Shown here: positions 17,151 to 26,243 of the stretch, piece by piece
Layout: each line of letters starts with the position of its first letter
Position numbering within the stretch: the first letter of the stretch is position 1
Assembly: GCA_951813325.1 (NCBI GenBank)
Contig: OX638350.1
Location: 248,001 to 312,000 of the forward strand
Direction: 5' to 3'
From: an uncultured Acidimicrobiales bacterium
Lineage (GTDB): Bacteria > Actinomycetota > Acidimicrobiia > Acidimicrobiales > Bin134
DNA: 64,000 nucleotides
Notes under the pieces: model-generated
Told to the model about the DNA's origin: nothing
Seen by the model: only the letters and a program-made list of their open reading frames with translations
The model's database searches: none
Position numbers and translations under genes: made by a program

Positions 17151-18344
17151 ATGACTGAGACCACGCTCACCCGGTTCGATGATGTCCGAGACGCCTACCG
17201 GCAAAAAGGCCTCAAACAGGCGCTCTACGACGCGGCCGGGGTGATCATGGCCGACACGCTGCTCACCTTGTGGGGCGACGATCACCGCCGTCGCCGTCGC
17301 CTGGAGAACCGGCTCTTCCGCCGCCAGACTTTTGAGCACTACGAGCGCGACCTGCTTCCCCGCGCGGTGGACGAGGTGCTCGGCCCGGCGGCGGCCGAGG
17401 GCAGGGGCGACGTGGTTCCCTTGGCCCGGCGCATCGTGGTCAACCTCACCGCCACCGCCGCGGGGGTCGACCGGCCCGAGGGCACGCCGGCCGAGACCGA
17501 TCGGCTGTTCTCGTATGCGGTCAAATTCAGCGAGGGCGCCACCGCCGTCCACAGCACCCGAGATCCCGAAGAGCTGAGAGCCGAGGTGGCCGATGCCCTG
17601 GAGCGCTGGGATGAGGAGTTCTTCGCCCCGTCGCTGGATCGCCGCACTGAGCTGTTCAGCCGGTTTGTCGCCGGCGAGGCCACCGAGGAGGATCTGCCCA
17701 AAGACGTGCTCACCGTGCTGGTGCGCAATCAAGACTCCCTGGATCTGCCCCGAGACGTTGTGCGCCGGGAGGTTGCCTTCTACATGCTGGCCGGAATGCA
17801 CTCCACCGGTGCGGCCACCACCCATGCCGTCCACGGCGCCTTCGGCTGGTTCGACGACCATCCCGAGGATCGAGAGCGCATGGTTGGCGATCCCGTGTTC
17901 CTCCAGCACTGCGTCCATGAGTCCATGCGCCTGCACCCGGCCAGTCCGGTGGCCCGCCGAGAGGCGGTCGAGCCGGTGACGCTGCGCGGCGGCACCGAGA
18001 TGGCGGTGGGCGACACGGTGGTCATGGATCTATGGTCGGCCAATCGAGACACCGATGTCTTCGGCGCCGACGCCGACAGGTTCAACCCGCGGCGCGCCAT
18101 TCGCGACGATGTGCCCCGGTGGGGCCACACCTTCGGCGGGGGCCGTCACGCCTGCATCGGCATGGAGCTCGACGGCGGGGTGCCCGCCGACGAGGTCGCC
18201 GGTTCGCCCCTCCTGCTGGGCACAGTGGCGCTGATTCTGCGCGGTCTGCTGGTTCGTGGCGCCCAGCGCGATCCCGACGACCCGCCCCAGCAAGACCCCA
18301 ACATCACCAGAGTTTGGTGGGGCCGCTACCCAGTGCTGTTCTGA
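17151..18344 (+). CDS. Cytochrome P450
   Basis: 397 aa. Heme loop FGGGRHACIG, ExxR as HESMRLHP, I-helix AFYMLAGMHSTGAAT. As in the paralog at 4567-5769, the residue before the I-helix alcohol is His rather than Asp/Glu. AAGGAG lies ten bases before the ATG. The C-terminus ends DPNITRVWWGRYPVLF, matching the paralog's ...GRYPVVF. Ferredoxin and SDR genes upstream and DUF35, acyl-CoA synthetase and thiolase-like genes downstream suggest that hydroxylation is followed by acyl-CoA activation and chain cleavage. Confidence 0.93.
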   Translation: MTETTLTRFDDVRDAYRQKGLKQALYDAAGVIMADTLLTLWGDDHRRRRRLENRLFRRQTFEHYERDLLPRAVDEVLGPAAAEGRGDVVPLARRIVVNLTATAAGVDRPEGTPAETDRLFSYAVKFSEGATAVHSTRDPEELRAEVADALERWDEEFFAPSLDRRTELFSRFVAGEATEEDLPKDVLTVLVRNQDSLDLPRDVVRREVAFYMLAGMHSTGAATTHAVHGAFGWFDDHPEDRERMVGDPVFLQHCVHESMRLHPASPVARREAVEPVTLRGGTEMAVGDTVVMDLWSANRDTDVFGADADRFNPRRAIRDDVPRWGHTFGGGRHACIGMELDGGVPADEVAGSPLLLGTVALILRGLLVRGAQRDPDDPPQQDPNITRVWWGRYPVLF

Positions 18345-18358
18345 TAGGCAAGCCACTG

Positions 18359-18778
18359 ATGGACGGGCCAACCCAGGATCGGGAAAGCCGCCCCCAGCGG
18401 CCGCTGACCGGGGAGTTTTGGGCTGCGGTGGACCGGGGTGAGCTGGTTCGCCCGGTATGCGATGACTGCGGCCACAACTTCTTCGTCCCCCAGTTCGCCT
18501 GCCCCCGATGCCAGAGCACCAACTGGGCGTATCAGCCCAGCAGCGGGCGAGGACGGGTGTACAGCCACACCACTCTCCATCGGCCGCCCACTCCCGAGTT
18601 CACCGCCCCCTATGTGCTGGCCGACGTGGATGTTGAGGAAGGCTGGCACCTGCTCACCTGGATCGTCGGCTGCGAACCCGATCAGGTGTCCATCGACATG
18701 CCGGTGACCGTGCGATTCGTGACCGGTGCCGACGGCCACTGGCTTCCTGCCTTCGCCCCCGACGAGGCTGCCCGGTGA
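18359..18778 (+). CDS. DUF35/OB-fold acyl-CoA-associated zinc-ribbon protein
   Basis: 139 aa. N-terminal zinc ribbon CDDCG ... CPRC, then an OB-fold with GRGRVYSHTTLHRPPTPEF and YVLADVDVEEG. Proteins of this type partner thiolase-like lipid-transfer proteins, for example in side-chain cleavage of sterols or polyketide-like acyl-CoAs. A thiolase-like gene is two genes downstream, in line with that. Its 3' end overlaps the acyl-CoA synthetase start (GTGA). Confidence 0.88.
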   Translation: MDGPTQDRESRPQRPLTGEFWAAVDRGELVRPVCDDCGHNFFVPQFACPRCQSTNWAYQPSSGRGRVYSHTTLHRPPTPEFTAPYVLADVDVEEGWHLLTWIVGCEPDQVSIDMPVTVRFVTGADGHWLPAFAPDEAAR

Positions 18779-20301
18779 ACGTCGGTTTGGCCTTCGCCCG
18801 CAACGGGGCCCGCCGCCCCCGCGATGCCGCCATTTTCGGCCAGCGCGAGCTGAACAACCGCCAGCTCGACGAGCGCACCAACCGCATCGCCAACGCCCTG
18901 TTGGGCGCCCATCGCCTGGGCAAAGGCGACCGGGTGGCCCTGCTGGTGGCCAACCGCCCCGAGGTGGTGGAGGCGATGGGCGGGATCGCCAAAGCGGGCG
19001 GCTGCTATGTGGGGCTCAACTTCCGGCTCGGCTCGGTGGAGCTGGAGCAGGTGTTCGACAACGCCGACCCCACGCTGGCCATCACCGACGCCGAGCACCG
19101 CGATCAGCTCGACGGGTTCGACTTGCCCGTCATCGACATCGACCGCGACCTCGACGCCCTGGCCGAGGCCGCCTCGGCCGGACCGCCCGACACCCTCCAC
19201 CAAGTGCGCCCCGAAGACGACTTCTGCATCGTGTACACCAGCGGCACCACCGGTCGGCCCAAGGGCGTCCACTTCGACCACGCCCGCGTCCTCCAGCACG
19301 CCGCCGTGGCCTGCCTGGAATACGAGATCGACCGCCATAGCCGATACCTCATCCAGATCCCCCACAACTCCAGCGTGAACATCACGATCCTCCCGTGCCT
19401 GCTCATCGGCGCGGCCCAGGGCTTCGCCGACAGCCGCAACTTCGACCCGGTGCGCTATGCCCGCCAGGTGGAGGACCACGGGGTGAGCCACTCGTTTCTG
19501 GTGCCCACCCAGCTCATGCGCCTGCTCGACCGCCTCGAGCGGGCCGACGACCACAAGCTGGTGTCGCTGCGCACGCTGGGCTACGGCTCGTCGCCCATCT
19601 CCCCCGACCGCCTGGCCGAGTTGGTGGAGCGCTTCGGCCCGGTGTTCAACCAGCTCTACGGCATGGCCGAGATCGCCTCCATCGGCACCATCCTGCGCAA
19701 AGAAGACCATATGCGGGGGTTGGAGGAGCGGTCTGAGCTGCTGTCGTCGTGCGGCCAGCCGTCGTATGCGGTGGATGTGCGGGTCGTGGACCCCGACGGC
19801 CAGGATGTCGCCGTCGGGGAGCGGGGCGAGGTCGTCTTCGGCGGCCCCTACGTGATGAAGGGCTACTTCCGGGACCCCGAGCGCACCTCCGAGGCGCTGC
19901 GGGACGGGTGGATGCACAGCGGGGATGTGGCCGAAGTCGACGATGAGGGCTTCATCTACGTCGTCGACCGGATGAAGAACCTCATCATCCGGGGCGGGCT
20001 CAATATCGCCCCCACCGAGATCGAGAACGTGCTGTACCGCCATCCCGCAGTGCTGGAGGCGTCGGTGATCGGTGTTCCCGATCCCGAGTGGGGCGAGGCG
20101 ATTGTGGCCGTGGTGGCCCTCAAGCAGGGCGCGGCGGTCGACGGCCAGGAGCTGCGGCTGTGGTGCCGCCGATCGGAGCTGACCTCCATCAAGATCCCCG
20201 AGCGGGTGGAGTTCGCCGACTCGCTGCCCAAGAACGCAGTGGGAAAAATCGCCAAAGAGGAGCTGCGCTCTCGGTACTGGGGCGAGGGTCGGCGGGTGTG
20301 A
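18775..20301 (+). CDS. Acyl-CoA synthetase (AMP-forming)
   Basis: 508 aa. AMP-binding core YTSGTTGRPKG, then a YGMAEIA segment, HSGDVAEVDDEGFIYVVDRMK (hinge/A8 region with Asp) and a C-terminal Lys in LPKNAVGKIAKEEL, which is the adenylation Lys. It should ligate a carboxylic acid to CoA with ATP. The chain preference is unknown. Start GTG overlaps the DUF35 stop; its own stop overlaps the thiolase-like start (GTGA). The tightly coupled set suggests one pathway. Confidence 0.93.
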   Translation: MNVGLAFARNGARRPRDAAIFGQRELNNRQLDERTNRIANALLGAHRLGKGDRVALLVANRPEVVEAMGGIAKAGGCYVGLNFRLGSVELEQVFDNADPTLAITDAEHRDQLDGFDLPVIDIDRDLDALAEAASAGPPDTLHQVRPEDDFCIVYTSGTTGRPKGVHFDHARVLQHAAVACLEYEIDRHSRYLIQIPHNSSVNITILPCLLIGAAQGFADSRNFDPVRYARQVEDHGVSHSFLVPTQLMRLLDRLERADDHKLVSLRTLGYGSSPISPDRLAELVERFGPVFNQLYGMAEIASIGTILRKEDHMRGLEERSELLSSCGQPSYAVDVRVVDPDGQDVAVGERGEVVFGGPYVMKGYFRDPERTSEALRDGWMHSGDVAEVDDEGFIYVVDRMKNLIIRGGLNIAPTEIENVLYRHPAVLEASVIGVPDPEWGEAIVAVVALKQGAAVDGQELRLWCRRSELTSIKIPERVEFADSLPKNAVGKIAKEELRSRYWGEGRRV

Positions 20302-21464
20302 GCGGCGCCCATCCGCTGCACCGGGTAGCCATCGTCGGGGTGGCAGCCACCGAGATGGCCCGCCAGCTCGACACCACCTCGGCAGAGATCTCCCTTCGGG
20401 CCGCACTGGCCGCCCTCGACGACGCGGGGCTGACAGTGGCCGATGTCGACGGGGTGGCCGCCCGCTGGCCCGGACCAGGAGGCACCGTTTTTCAGCCCGG
20501 CTCAGCCGACTGGGCCGAGGTGTTCGGCCAGCCGCTGCGCTGGGTGTGCGATACCTACCCCCAGGGAGTGCCCGGCGCGCTGGACGCGGCGGCCGCCATC
20601 GCTGCGGGGCTGTGCGAAGTGGCGGTGGTGTTCGGCGGCCAGGCCGGGGTCATGGGCCGATCGGCCGTGGCCGACTACACCCGGCCCGACAACGAGTTCG
20701 TCGCCTGTTGGGGGTCGCTCACCGCAGCCCAGTTCGCCCTGGTGGCCCAGGTGTACCGCCACCGCTTCGCCCCTGACCCCGAACAGTTGGCCGCCATCGC
20801 CGCCGCCATCCGCAACGCGGGCTCAAGCAACCCCTCTGCGGTGATGACCGGCCGGGGTCCCTACACCGCGGCTGATGTGCTGGCTTCCCCGATGGTGGCC
20901 GAGCCGTTTCGGCTGTTGGACCTGTGCCTGGCCACCGAGGGGGCCGCGGCCATGGTGATAACCACTGCGGAGCGGGCTCGGGACCTGCCCCAACCGCCGG
21001 TGGCCGTCCTGGGCGGAGGATCGGAATGGCACCGCCAGCAATACGTGAACCCTCCCCGCTACGACGAGGTGTGGAGCTTGGGGGCTGGCGCCGCCCAGCG
21101 GGCCTTCGAGCTGGCCGACCTGAGCCCACGAGACGTGGACGTGTTCGAGCTCTACGACATCAACACCTACGAAGTGGTGCGCCAGTTCGAGATGCTGGGA
21201 TTGTGCGCCGAGGGCGAAGGGGCCGACTATCTGGCCAAGGCGGGCATCGGCACCGACGGCCGCCACCCGCTCAACACCGACGGCGGCCTGCTCAGCTACA
21301 GCCACATCGGCTGGGGCGGCCCCACCCTCAAGATCGTCGAGGCCGTGAGGCAGCTGCGGGGCACCGCCGGCCCCGGCCAAGTCCATGACGCCGAAATCGC
21401 CCTAGCCACCGGTGCCGGCTCCGGCGCCCAATACCACAACGTGATGATCTTGGGCCGGGGTTGA
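20298..21464 (+). CDS. Thiolase-like lipid-transfer protein
   Basis: 388 aa. VAIVGVAATEMARQLDTTSAEISLRAALAALDDAGL is the thiolase N-terminal half; the C-terminal NTDGGLLSYSHIGWGG carries the His-containing loop. The usual nucleophilic Cys region reads YPQGVPGALDAAAAI without a Cys there, so, as with sterol carrier protein-x/Ltp2-type proteins, retro-aldol rather than Claisen chemistry is likely. It pairs with the DUF35 protein encoded 1.5 kb upstream. Confidence 0.88.
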   Translation: MSGAHPLHRVAIVGVAATEMARQLDTTSAEISLRAALAALDDAGLTVADVDGVAARWPGPGGTVFQPGSADWAEVFGQPLRWVCDTYPQGVPGALDAAAAIAAGLCEVAVVFGGQAGVMGRSAVADYTRPDNEFVACWGSLTAAQFALVAQVYRHRFAPDPEQLAAIAAAIRNAGSSNPSAVMTGRGPYTAADVLASPMVAEPFRLLDLCLATEGAAAMVITTAERARDLPQPPVAVLGGGSEWHRQQYVNPPRYDEVWSLGAGAAQRAFELADLSPRDVDVFELYDINTYEVVRQFEMLGLCAEGEGADYLAKAGIGTDGRHPLNTDGGLLSYSHIGWGGPTLKIVEAVRQLRGTAGPGQVHDAEIALATGAGSGAQYHNVMILGRG

Positions 21465-21508
21465 ATTCCCTGGGTCGGTGTGAACCAGAGCGTTGGTATG
21501 CTGGCGGC

Positions 21509-21691
21509 GTGAAGATCGCTTCTGAGTCGGAAGCTACCAAGCGGCGGAGGCTCAAGTACGAGGCCAACGAGGCGGAAAACAACCGTCGTCAGGCTGCGGG
21601 TGAGCCATTGGAATTACTCACCCCAGACGAACTGCGATCGATAGCAGCCCGTCTTCGTGCCGGTGAGCCCATCGATGAGGTGATTGACTGA
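21509..21691 (+). CDS. Small charged protein, possible antitoxin
   Basis: 60 aa from GTG at 21509. Begins KIASESEATKRRRLKYEANE and ends LTPDELRSIAARLRAGEPID. It is helical and highly charged, with an LTPDEL-type helix seen in several small antitoxins and regulators. No family was recognised. It precedes another small gene at 21722, so the two may form a pair. Confidence 0.45.
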   Translation: MKIASESEATKRRRLKYEANEAENNRRQAAGEPLELLTPDELRSIAARLRAGEPIDEVID

Positions 21692-21721
21692 GCGCTCCTG
21701 CAAGGGGGCAAAACTTGGCAT

Positions 21722-21967
21722 GTGGATGTCCACTCGTTGCGTGCTGCGCTCTACTTGTGGCGTTCCGGCAAGACAGCTGATCAGGTCGCAGAACTTGTCG
21801 ACGGCATCTCCGCTCTTGCTGAACAGTCTTTAGCAGAACTCCCAGGTGAGGCTGAGTTGGGTATGCATCCAATGCGTCGATGGGCGCTCATCGCAGGGAC
21901 GAGGGTGTCAATAAGGGTGTATGAACCGCAAGGCAAGTTTGACGTGATTGACATCGAGGATTACTGA
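21722..21967 (+). CDS. Small hypothetical protein
   Basis: 81 aa from GTG at 21722. Helical N-terminal half (VDVHSLRAALYLWRSGKTAD) and a C-terminal segment RVSIRVYEPQGKFDVIDIED that looks like a beta hairpin. No family was recognised. It follows the 60-aa gene by 30 bases and could be the toxin half of a small pair; only gene order suggests this. Confidence 0.4.
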   Translation: MDVHSLRAALYLWRSGKTADQVAELVDGISALAEQSLAELPGEAELGMHPMRRWALIAGTRVSIRVYEPQGKFDVIDIEDY

Positions 21968-21980
21968 TCGAGTAGCCCAA

Positions 21981-22868
21981 TCATTTGGCCCAATCGAGCT
22001 CTGTCTTCATGGCCTGTTCACCGCGGCGGCCGATGGTGAGCAGGCGGGGGTCGTTGGAGCGGCCGTCTAGCCAGGCCCGGATGGCTCGCATCGACGCGGT
22101 GAAGGAGCGGACCCGCTCGAAATAGGCGGCATAGGCCAGGCGCTCTTGGTCGATAGGGTGGCCGTAGTCGGCCGAGTCTTCGATGGTGCACCAACCGGAG
22201 AAGCGGTGGGTGAAGGCGACATCGCACATGGGGTCGCCAGCCCAGGCCCGCTCCCAGTCCAAGATCCCGCCCAGCTCTCCGGGCCCTGTCCAGCTCATGT
22301 TGGCGAACCGGAAGTCGCCGTGGCACCACACCGCGGGCTCGTCGCAGTCGGGGCGGTGCGCTCTGAGCCACCCCAGCGCAGCCTCGAACTCGGGGTGGCG
22401 ATCAGGGGCGGCCCGCCGGTACACGGCCTCGGTCCGGTTGAGTTCGGCGTCGTAGGCCTCACCCACCGTCCCAGGGGCTGTCAGACGGTGCAGACTTCCA
22501 AGCGCTTGGGCTGCCGCGGAGATGTACTGCGGTCGGCGCTCGGTCACGTCTGTGAGCCGCAGCACCCTTCCCGGCACTCGGGTGTGGACGCCGAACGGTT
22601 GGCCGATGGGATTGTGGGCGTCGGCCTGAACCGCCAGTGCTTGAGGGGCGGAAACGATCCCTTCCACCCGGCGCAGATTGGCCGCCTCCACCTGGGGGTC
22701 GTAGGGATCGAGCGTTCCCCCCAGCGGCGCCACCCGCACGATCACGTCGTCCACGCCCAGCGTCACCCAGGAAAACCCCCGGTCCAAGCGCTCGATTCGG
22801 GGCAGGGCGTCTACCCCGTCGAACACTTCAGATACCGCTCGTCCTACCGCCGCGGGCGACAAGTCCAC
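21981..22868 (-). CDS. APH-family phosphotransferase-like protein
   Basis: 295 aa from GTG at 22868 (TTG at 22889 would add seven). The catalytic loop is HGDFRFANMSW and the Mg-binding motif ILDWERAWAGDP; the ATP-binding N-lobe has GFSWVTLGVDDVIVRVAP. This is the aminoglycoside-phosphotransferase/acyl-CoA dehydrogenase-10-like fold. Many members in lipid-degrading actinobacteria lie among acyl-CoA genes, so a hydroxyacyl or small-metabolite kinase is as likely as resistance. It is divergent from the MFS gene. Confidence 0.85.
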   Translation of the reverse strand: MDLSPAAVGRAVSEVFDGVDALPRIERLDRGFSWVTLGVDDVIVRVAPLGGTLDPYDPQVEAANLRRVEGIVSAPQALAVQADAHNPIGQPFGVHTRVPGRVLRLTDVTERRPQYISAAAQALGSLHRLTAPGTVGEAYDAELNRTEAVYRRAAPDRHPEFEAALGWLRAHRPDCDEPAVWCHGDFRFANMSWTGPGELGGILDWERAWAGDPMCDVAFTHRFSGWCTIEDSADYGHPIDQERLAYAAYFERVRSFTASMRAIRAWLDGRSNDPRLLTIGRRGEQAMKTELDWAK

Positions 22869-22970
22869 CTGTGGAGCGTACCGGGCCAACCAACCGCCAA
22901 AGGTCGCCTAACCGTTGGGTTGGTTCTGCCGCCCGATAACGTCGCCCGAAGTGTTGGTTGGGGGAAACGC

Positions 22971-24155
22971 GTGAGCGCACGGTCGGGAGCTGGCCGGGGC
23001 CCAGCGGTGGTGGTGGCCAGCATGCTGGCGCTGGGCATCGGCTCCAGCCTGGGCTTTTTCCCCGGTTATTTCGTTGCCGCGGTGCGCGACGACCTCGGCA
23101 TTTCCCGAGCCCAGGTCGGGCTGTTGGTGAGCCTTCACTTCGGTTGCACCGGTTTGGGTTCGATCATCGGAGCGCGGATAACCGAGAAGATCGGAACGCG
23201 CCCTGCGGTGGTTGCCGATCAATTGATCGTGGCGGTGGCTGCGTGGTCAGCCGCCCTTGTTGACAGCTATGCCGCTTTGATCGGGGCCGCTGTATTCGCC
23301 GGTTTCGGCTACTCCCTGACCAACGCGGCCACCAACGAAGCGGTGGCCGCCGCCGTGCCGGAATCTCGTCGCACGCTGGCATTGTCGGCCAAAACGTCGG
23401 GAGTGCCGACGATGGCGCTGATCAGCGCAGTTTTGGTGCCCTGGGCATCCGACCGCTGGAGTTGGAACCTCATCCTCATGATTGGTGGGACCATCGCCGT
23501 GGTCAGTGCGCTCATTTCGTCGGCTGTCATTCCCGACATCCGCTCCTCCCGGTCGCGGGCGCAGCGCCAAGAATCAGTCCTTCCCCGTGGGTTCTGGTGG
23601 TTTGCCGTGTCTGCCTTCTTCTTGGTGGGCTCCTCACAGCCACTTTTTTCTTGGGCAGTGCCGTATTTGGACGAGGGGCTGGGCACCTCCAAACCGGTGG
23701 CCGGCGCTATCGCCGGAATAGCCGCCGGACTCGGTGCGGTTTGCATGTCGCTGACCGCATTGCGGGCCGACTATCTCGGCCGAACTCGACGGGTGCCGCT
23801 CATTGTCGGGCTGTGCTCGGTGTTGACCGCGTCGATTCTTGTGACCATGAGCGGTTTGACGTTTGGCCTGGCCGTGGCCACCATCGGGCTGTTCGCCGGG
23901 TTCATCGTCCAGTTGGCGGCCATCGGCATCATGCACGCCGCGGTGGTCGATCGGGCGCCTCGAGCCGTGGCCCGGGCCACTGGCGTCACCATGACCGGCT
24001 ACTACCTGGGCGCGCTGGCCACGCCGGTGAGTTTCGGCGCTTTGGTCGACTGGTTGGGCACCTACACCTGGGCCTGGCTGGCCATGGCCCTGGGTAGCGC
24101 CGCCGCGGCCGCCTGTTTCGCCCGCGCCAACGGGGTCGGCGAGATGCGGTCTTGA
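22971..24155 (+). CDS. MFS transporter
   Basis: 394 aa from GTG at 22971 after GGGGGAAA. About twelve hydrophobic segments; begins VVVASMLALGIGSSLGFFPG, with the cytoplasmic loop GARITEKIGTRPAV after TM2. It is probably an exporter or uptake carrier for an organic acid or drug. It is in the same direction as the Old Yellow Enzyme gene 52 bases downstream; transport of the OYE substrate is inference. Confidence 0.88.
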   Translation: MSARSGAGRGPAVVVASMLALGIGSSLGFFPGYFVAAVRDDLGISRAQVGLLVSLHFGCTGLGSIIGARITEKIGTRPAVVADQLIVAVAAWSAALVDSYAALIGAAVFAGFGYSLTNAATNEAVAAAVPESRRTLALSAKTSGVPTMALISAVLVPWASDRWSWNLILMIGGTIAVVSALISSAVIPDIRSSRSRAQRQESVLPRGFWWFAVSAFFLVGSSQPLFSWAVPYLDEGLGTSKPVAGAIAGIAAGLGAVCMSLTALRADYLGRTRRVPLIVGLCSVLTASILVTMSGLTFGLAVATIGLFAGFIVQLAAIGIMHAAVVDRAPRAVARATGVTMTGYYLGALATPVSFGALVDWLGTYTWAWLAMALGSAAAAACFARANGVGEMRS

Positions 24156-24207
24156 CCAGAAGGTCGACGGCGACCAAGCTCGCTAACGGGTTCTACGGGG
24201 TGACGCC

Positions 24208-26022
24208 ATGAGCTATGAGCATGTGCTGGCGCCGATTGAGATCAATCGGCTGGTGGTCAAGAACCGGGTGGTGCGCACCGCGCACGGCACCAACATCGGC
24301 CAGGGGCGGATCACCGACGAGCTGATCGCCTACCACGAGGCCCGGGCCGCGGGTGGGTGCGGATTGACCATCCTGGAGGCGGCGTCGGTCCATCCCACCG
24401 ATATGGGGACGCTGTGGCTGCACGACGCTTCGGTGGTAAACGACTACCGCCGACTCGTGAGCCGGTTGGCCCCCTATGGCATGGCGGTATTCCAACAACT
24501 CGGGCATCTGGGGTACGAGGGTCTAACCGCCGATGGCGGGCCGCCGTGGTCGGCTTCGGAGCTGGCCGGCCCCAGCATCCGCCGCCCGGCCAAAGCCATG
24601 ACCGCCGACGATATCGCCGAGCTCACCGATGCCTTCGCCGCTGCTGCCCGATGGGCCGTCGAGGGGGGACTCGACGGGGTGGAGGTCCACATCGCCCACG
24701 GCTACCTGCTCCAGCAGTTCATGTCGTCGACCACCAACCAGCGCACCGACGACTACGGAGGGTCGTGGGAAAGCCGCATCCGGCTGTCCCGCGAGGTGGT
24801 GGAGGCGGTGCGGGAGGCGATCGGCGGCGATGTCGCCCTGGGGGTGCGGATCGGTTCGGAGGCGGTGGGCGACGGGGGAGTGACCGAGCACGACTGCGCT
24901 GAGCTGGTTCGGGTGCTGGCCGACGACCACCTCATCGACTATGTGAACCTCACCTACGGGAGCTGTCTACGGCCGCACAAGATCATCGGCGGTATGCACG
25001 AGTCTCCCGGCTATGAGCTGGAAGCGGCCGCCCCGGTGGTGGCCGCGGTTGAGCTCCCCGCCATCGTGACCGGCCGGTTCCGCACCCTGGCCGAGGCCGA
25101 CGAGCTGATCGCCGGCGGAGTGGCCGACATGGTGGGTCTCACTCGAGCCCACATCGCTGATCCCGACCTGGTGGCCAAGAGCATCGAAGGCCGAGAGACC
25201 GAAGTCCGCCCCTGCATCGCCGGCAACGACGGCTGCGTCGGCGGCCTCAACCGGGGCCGCCTGTCGTGCGCAGTCAACCCGGCGGTGGGCCGAGAGCTGG
25301 ACCTGCCCCCGCTCCTGCCCCGCGCCCAGCCCCGGCGGGTAGTGGTTGTCGGCGGCGGCCCCGGCGGCATGGAGGCCGCCCGCTTGGCTGCCATCCAGGG
25401 CCACGATGTGGTGCTGTTCGAGGCCCAGGATCGCTTAGGCGGCGCAGTCCGACAAGCCCAGCGGTTGCCCACCCGAAGCCTGCTGGGCGACGTCTGCGAC
25501 TGGCAAGAACGCGAACTGGTCCGCCTAGGCGCAGACGTCCGCCTCAATCAAGCTGCCGACGTCGACACAGTCAGAGCCGCCCGGCCCGACCTGGTGATCG
25601 TGGCCACCGGCGCCACCGGTGCCGAGATCCCCGACATCAGCGCAGTGCCCCAAGGGAGCACCGCCGTAGTAGACGACCGCTTCGGCGGCTACGAAGCCCT
25701 TGGCCTAGCCGAGTGGCTGGCCACCCAGGGGTTGGCGGTAACGCTCACCACACCCGGCCGCCGAGTAGCAGCCAACGCCCTCCTCGACTTGGTCGTGCAA
25801 CCCGCCATGGAACGGCTGCAAGCCCTCGATGTCGTCATCCAAACCAAAGTCGACACATCCCCCGAGGCCGACCTCACCCTCACCGTGGTCAAACACTCCC
25901 ACGACCCCCTATCCACCGATCTCGCCAACGCTGGCCTCACCGTCCAAGTCATCGGCGACACCCGCACCCCCGGCACCATCCTTACCGCCATCGCCGACGC
26001 CCACGGGATTGACTTTGGGTAG
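24208..26022 (+). CDS. Old Yellow Enzyme / 2,4-dienoyl-CoA reductase-like flavoprotein
   Basis: 604 aa two-part enzyme. N-terminal FMN barrel: begins LAPIEINRLVVKNRVVRTAH, has VEVHIAHGYLLQQFMSSTTNQRTDDYGGS (substrate His and Tyr region), and a cysteine stretch GNDGCVGGLNRGRLSCAVNP that fits the 4Fe-4S binding segment. C-terminal FAD/NAD part: VVVVGGGPGGMEAARLA. This architecture reduces enoyl or enone bonds, as in dienoyl-CoA reductase and related steroid/terpenoid enzymes. The segment before the MITE copy 2 is intact. Confidence 0.9.
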   Translation: MSYEHVLAPIEINRLVVKNRVVRTAHGTNIGQGRITDELIAYHEARAAGGCGLTILEAASVHPTDMGTLWLHDASVVNDYRRLVSRLAPYGMAVFQQLGHLGYEGLTADGGPPWSASELAGPSIRRPAKAMTADDIAELTDAFAAAARWAVEGGLDGVEVHIAHGYLLQQFMSSTTNQRTDDYGGSWESRIRLSREVVEAVREAIGGDVALGVRIGSEAVGDGGVTEHDCAELVRVLADDHLIDYVNLTYGSCLRPHKIIGGMHESPGYELEAAAPVVAAVELPAIVTGRFRTLAEADELIAGGVADMVGLTRAHIADPDLVAKSIEGRETEVRPCIAGNDGCVGGLNRGRLSCAVNPAVGRELDLPPLLPRAQPRRVVVVGGGPGGMEAARLAAIQGHDVVLFEAQDRLGGAVRQAQRLPTRSLLGDVCDWQERELVRLGADVRLNQAADVDTVRAARPDLVIVATGATGAEIPDISAVPQGSTAVVDDRFGGYEALGLAEWLATQGLAVTLTTPGRRVAANALLDLVVQPAMERLQALDVVIQTKVDTSPEADLTLTVVKHSHDPLSTDLANAGLTVQVIGDTRTPGTILTAIADAHGIDFG

Positions 26023-26066
26023 CAGCCTCTGCGGAGTTGGAGGCAATCGAAGTAGCATCAAAAGTC

Positions 26067-26234
26067 CTAGTGGTGTGTCGTGGGTTTAGCGCCGTGGATT
26101 GCGACGGCAGCGGCGTTCTTCGCAAGGCGCACCGACGCAGCCATACTTCCAGCGTACGGCAAGGAGGGGCAACGCCGCGAGGGGCGTCGATGCCTAGCAG
26201 GACACGCGCGAATAAACCCACGACACACCACTAG
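26067..26234 (-). mobile_element. MITE copy 2 (inverted orientation)
   Basis: Same 160-bp element as at 13806, reversed, again between two CTAG sites and with 18-bp perfect terminal inverted repeats. One base differs between the copies in the body. It sits about ten bases past the end of a decayed restriction-enzyme fragment, so the insertion or a later deletion may have removed the rest of that gene. Confidence 0.92.
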
Positions 26235-26243
26235 TCAACAAGG

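Noticed and set aside
22146..22970. Long plus-strand extension of the MFS frame
   Set aside because: It is antisense to the APH-family gene; GTG at 22971 with an upstream ribosome site is the proper start.
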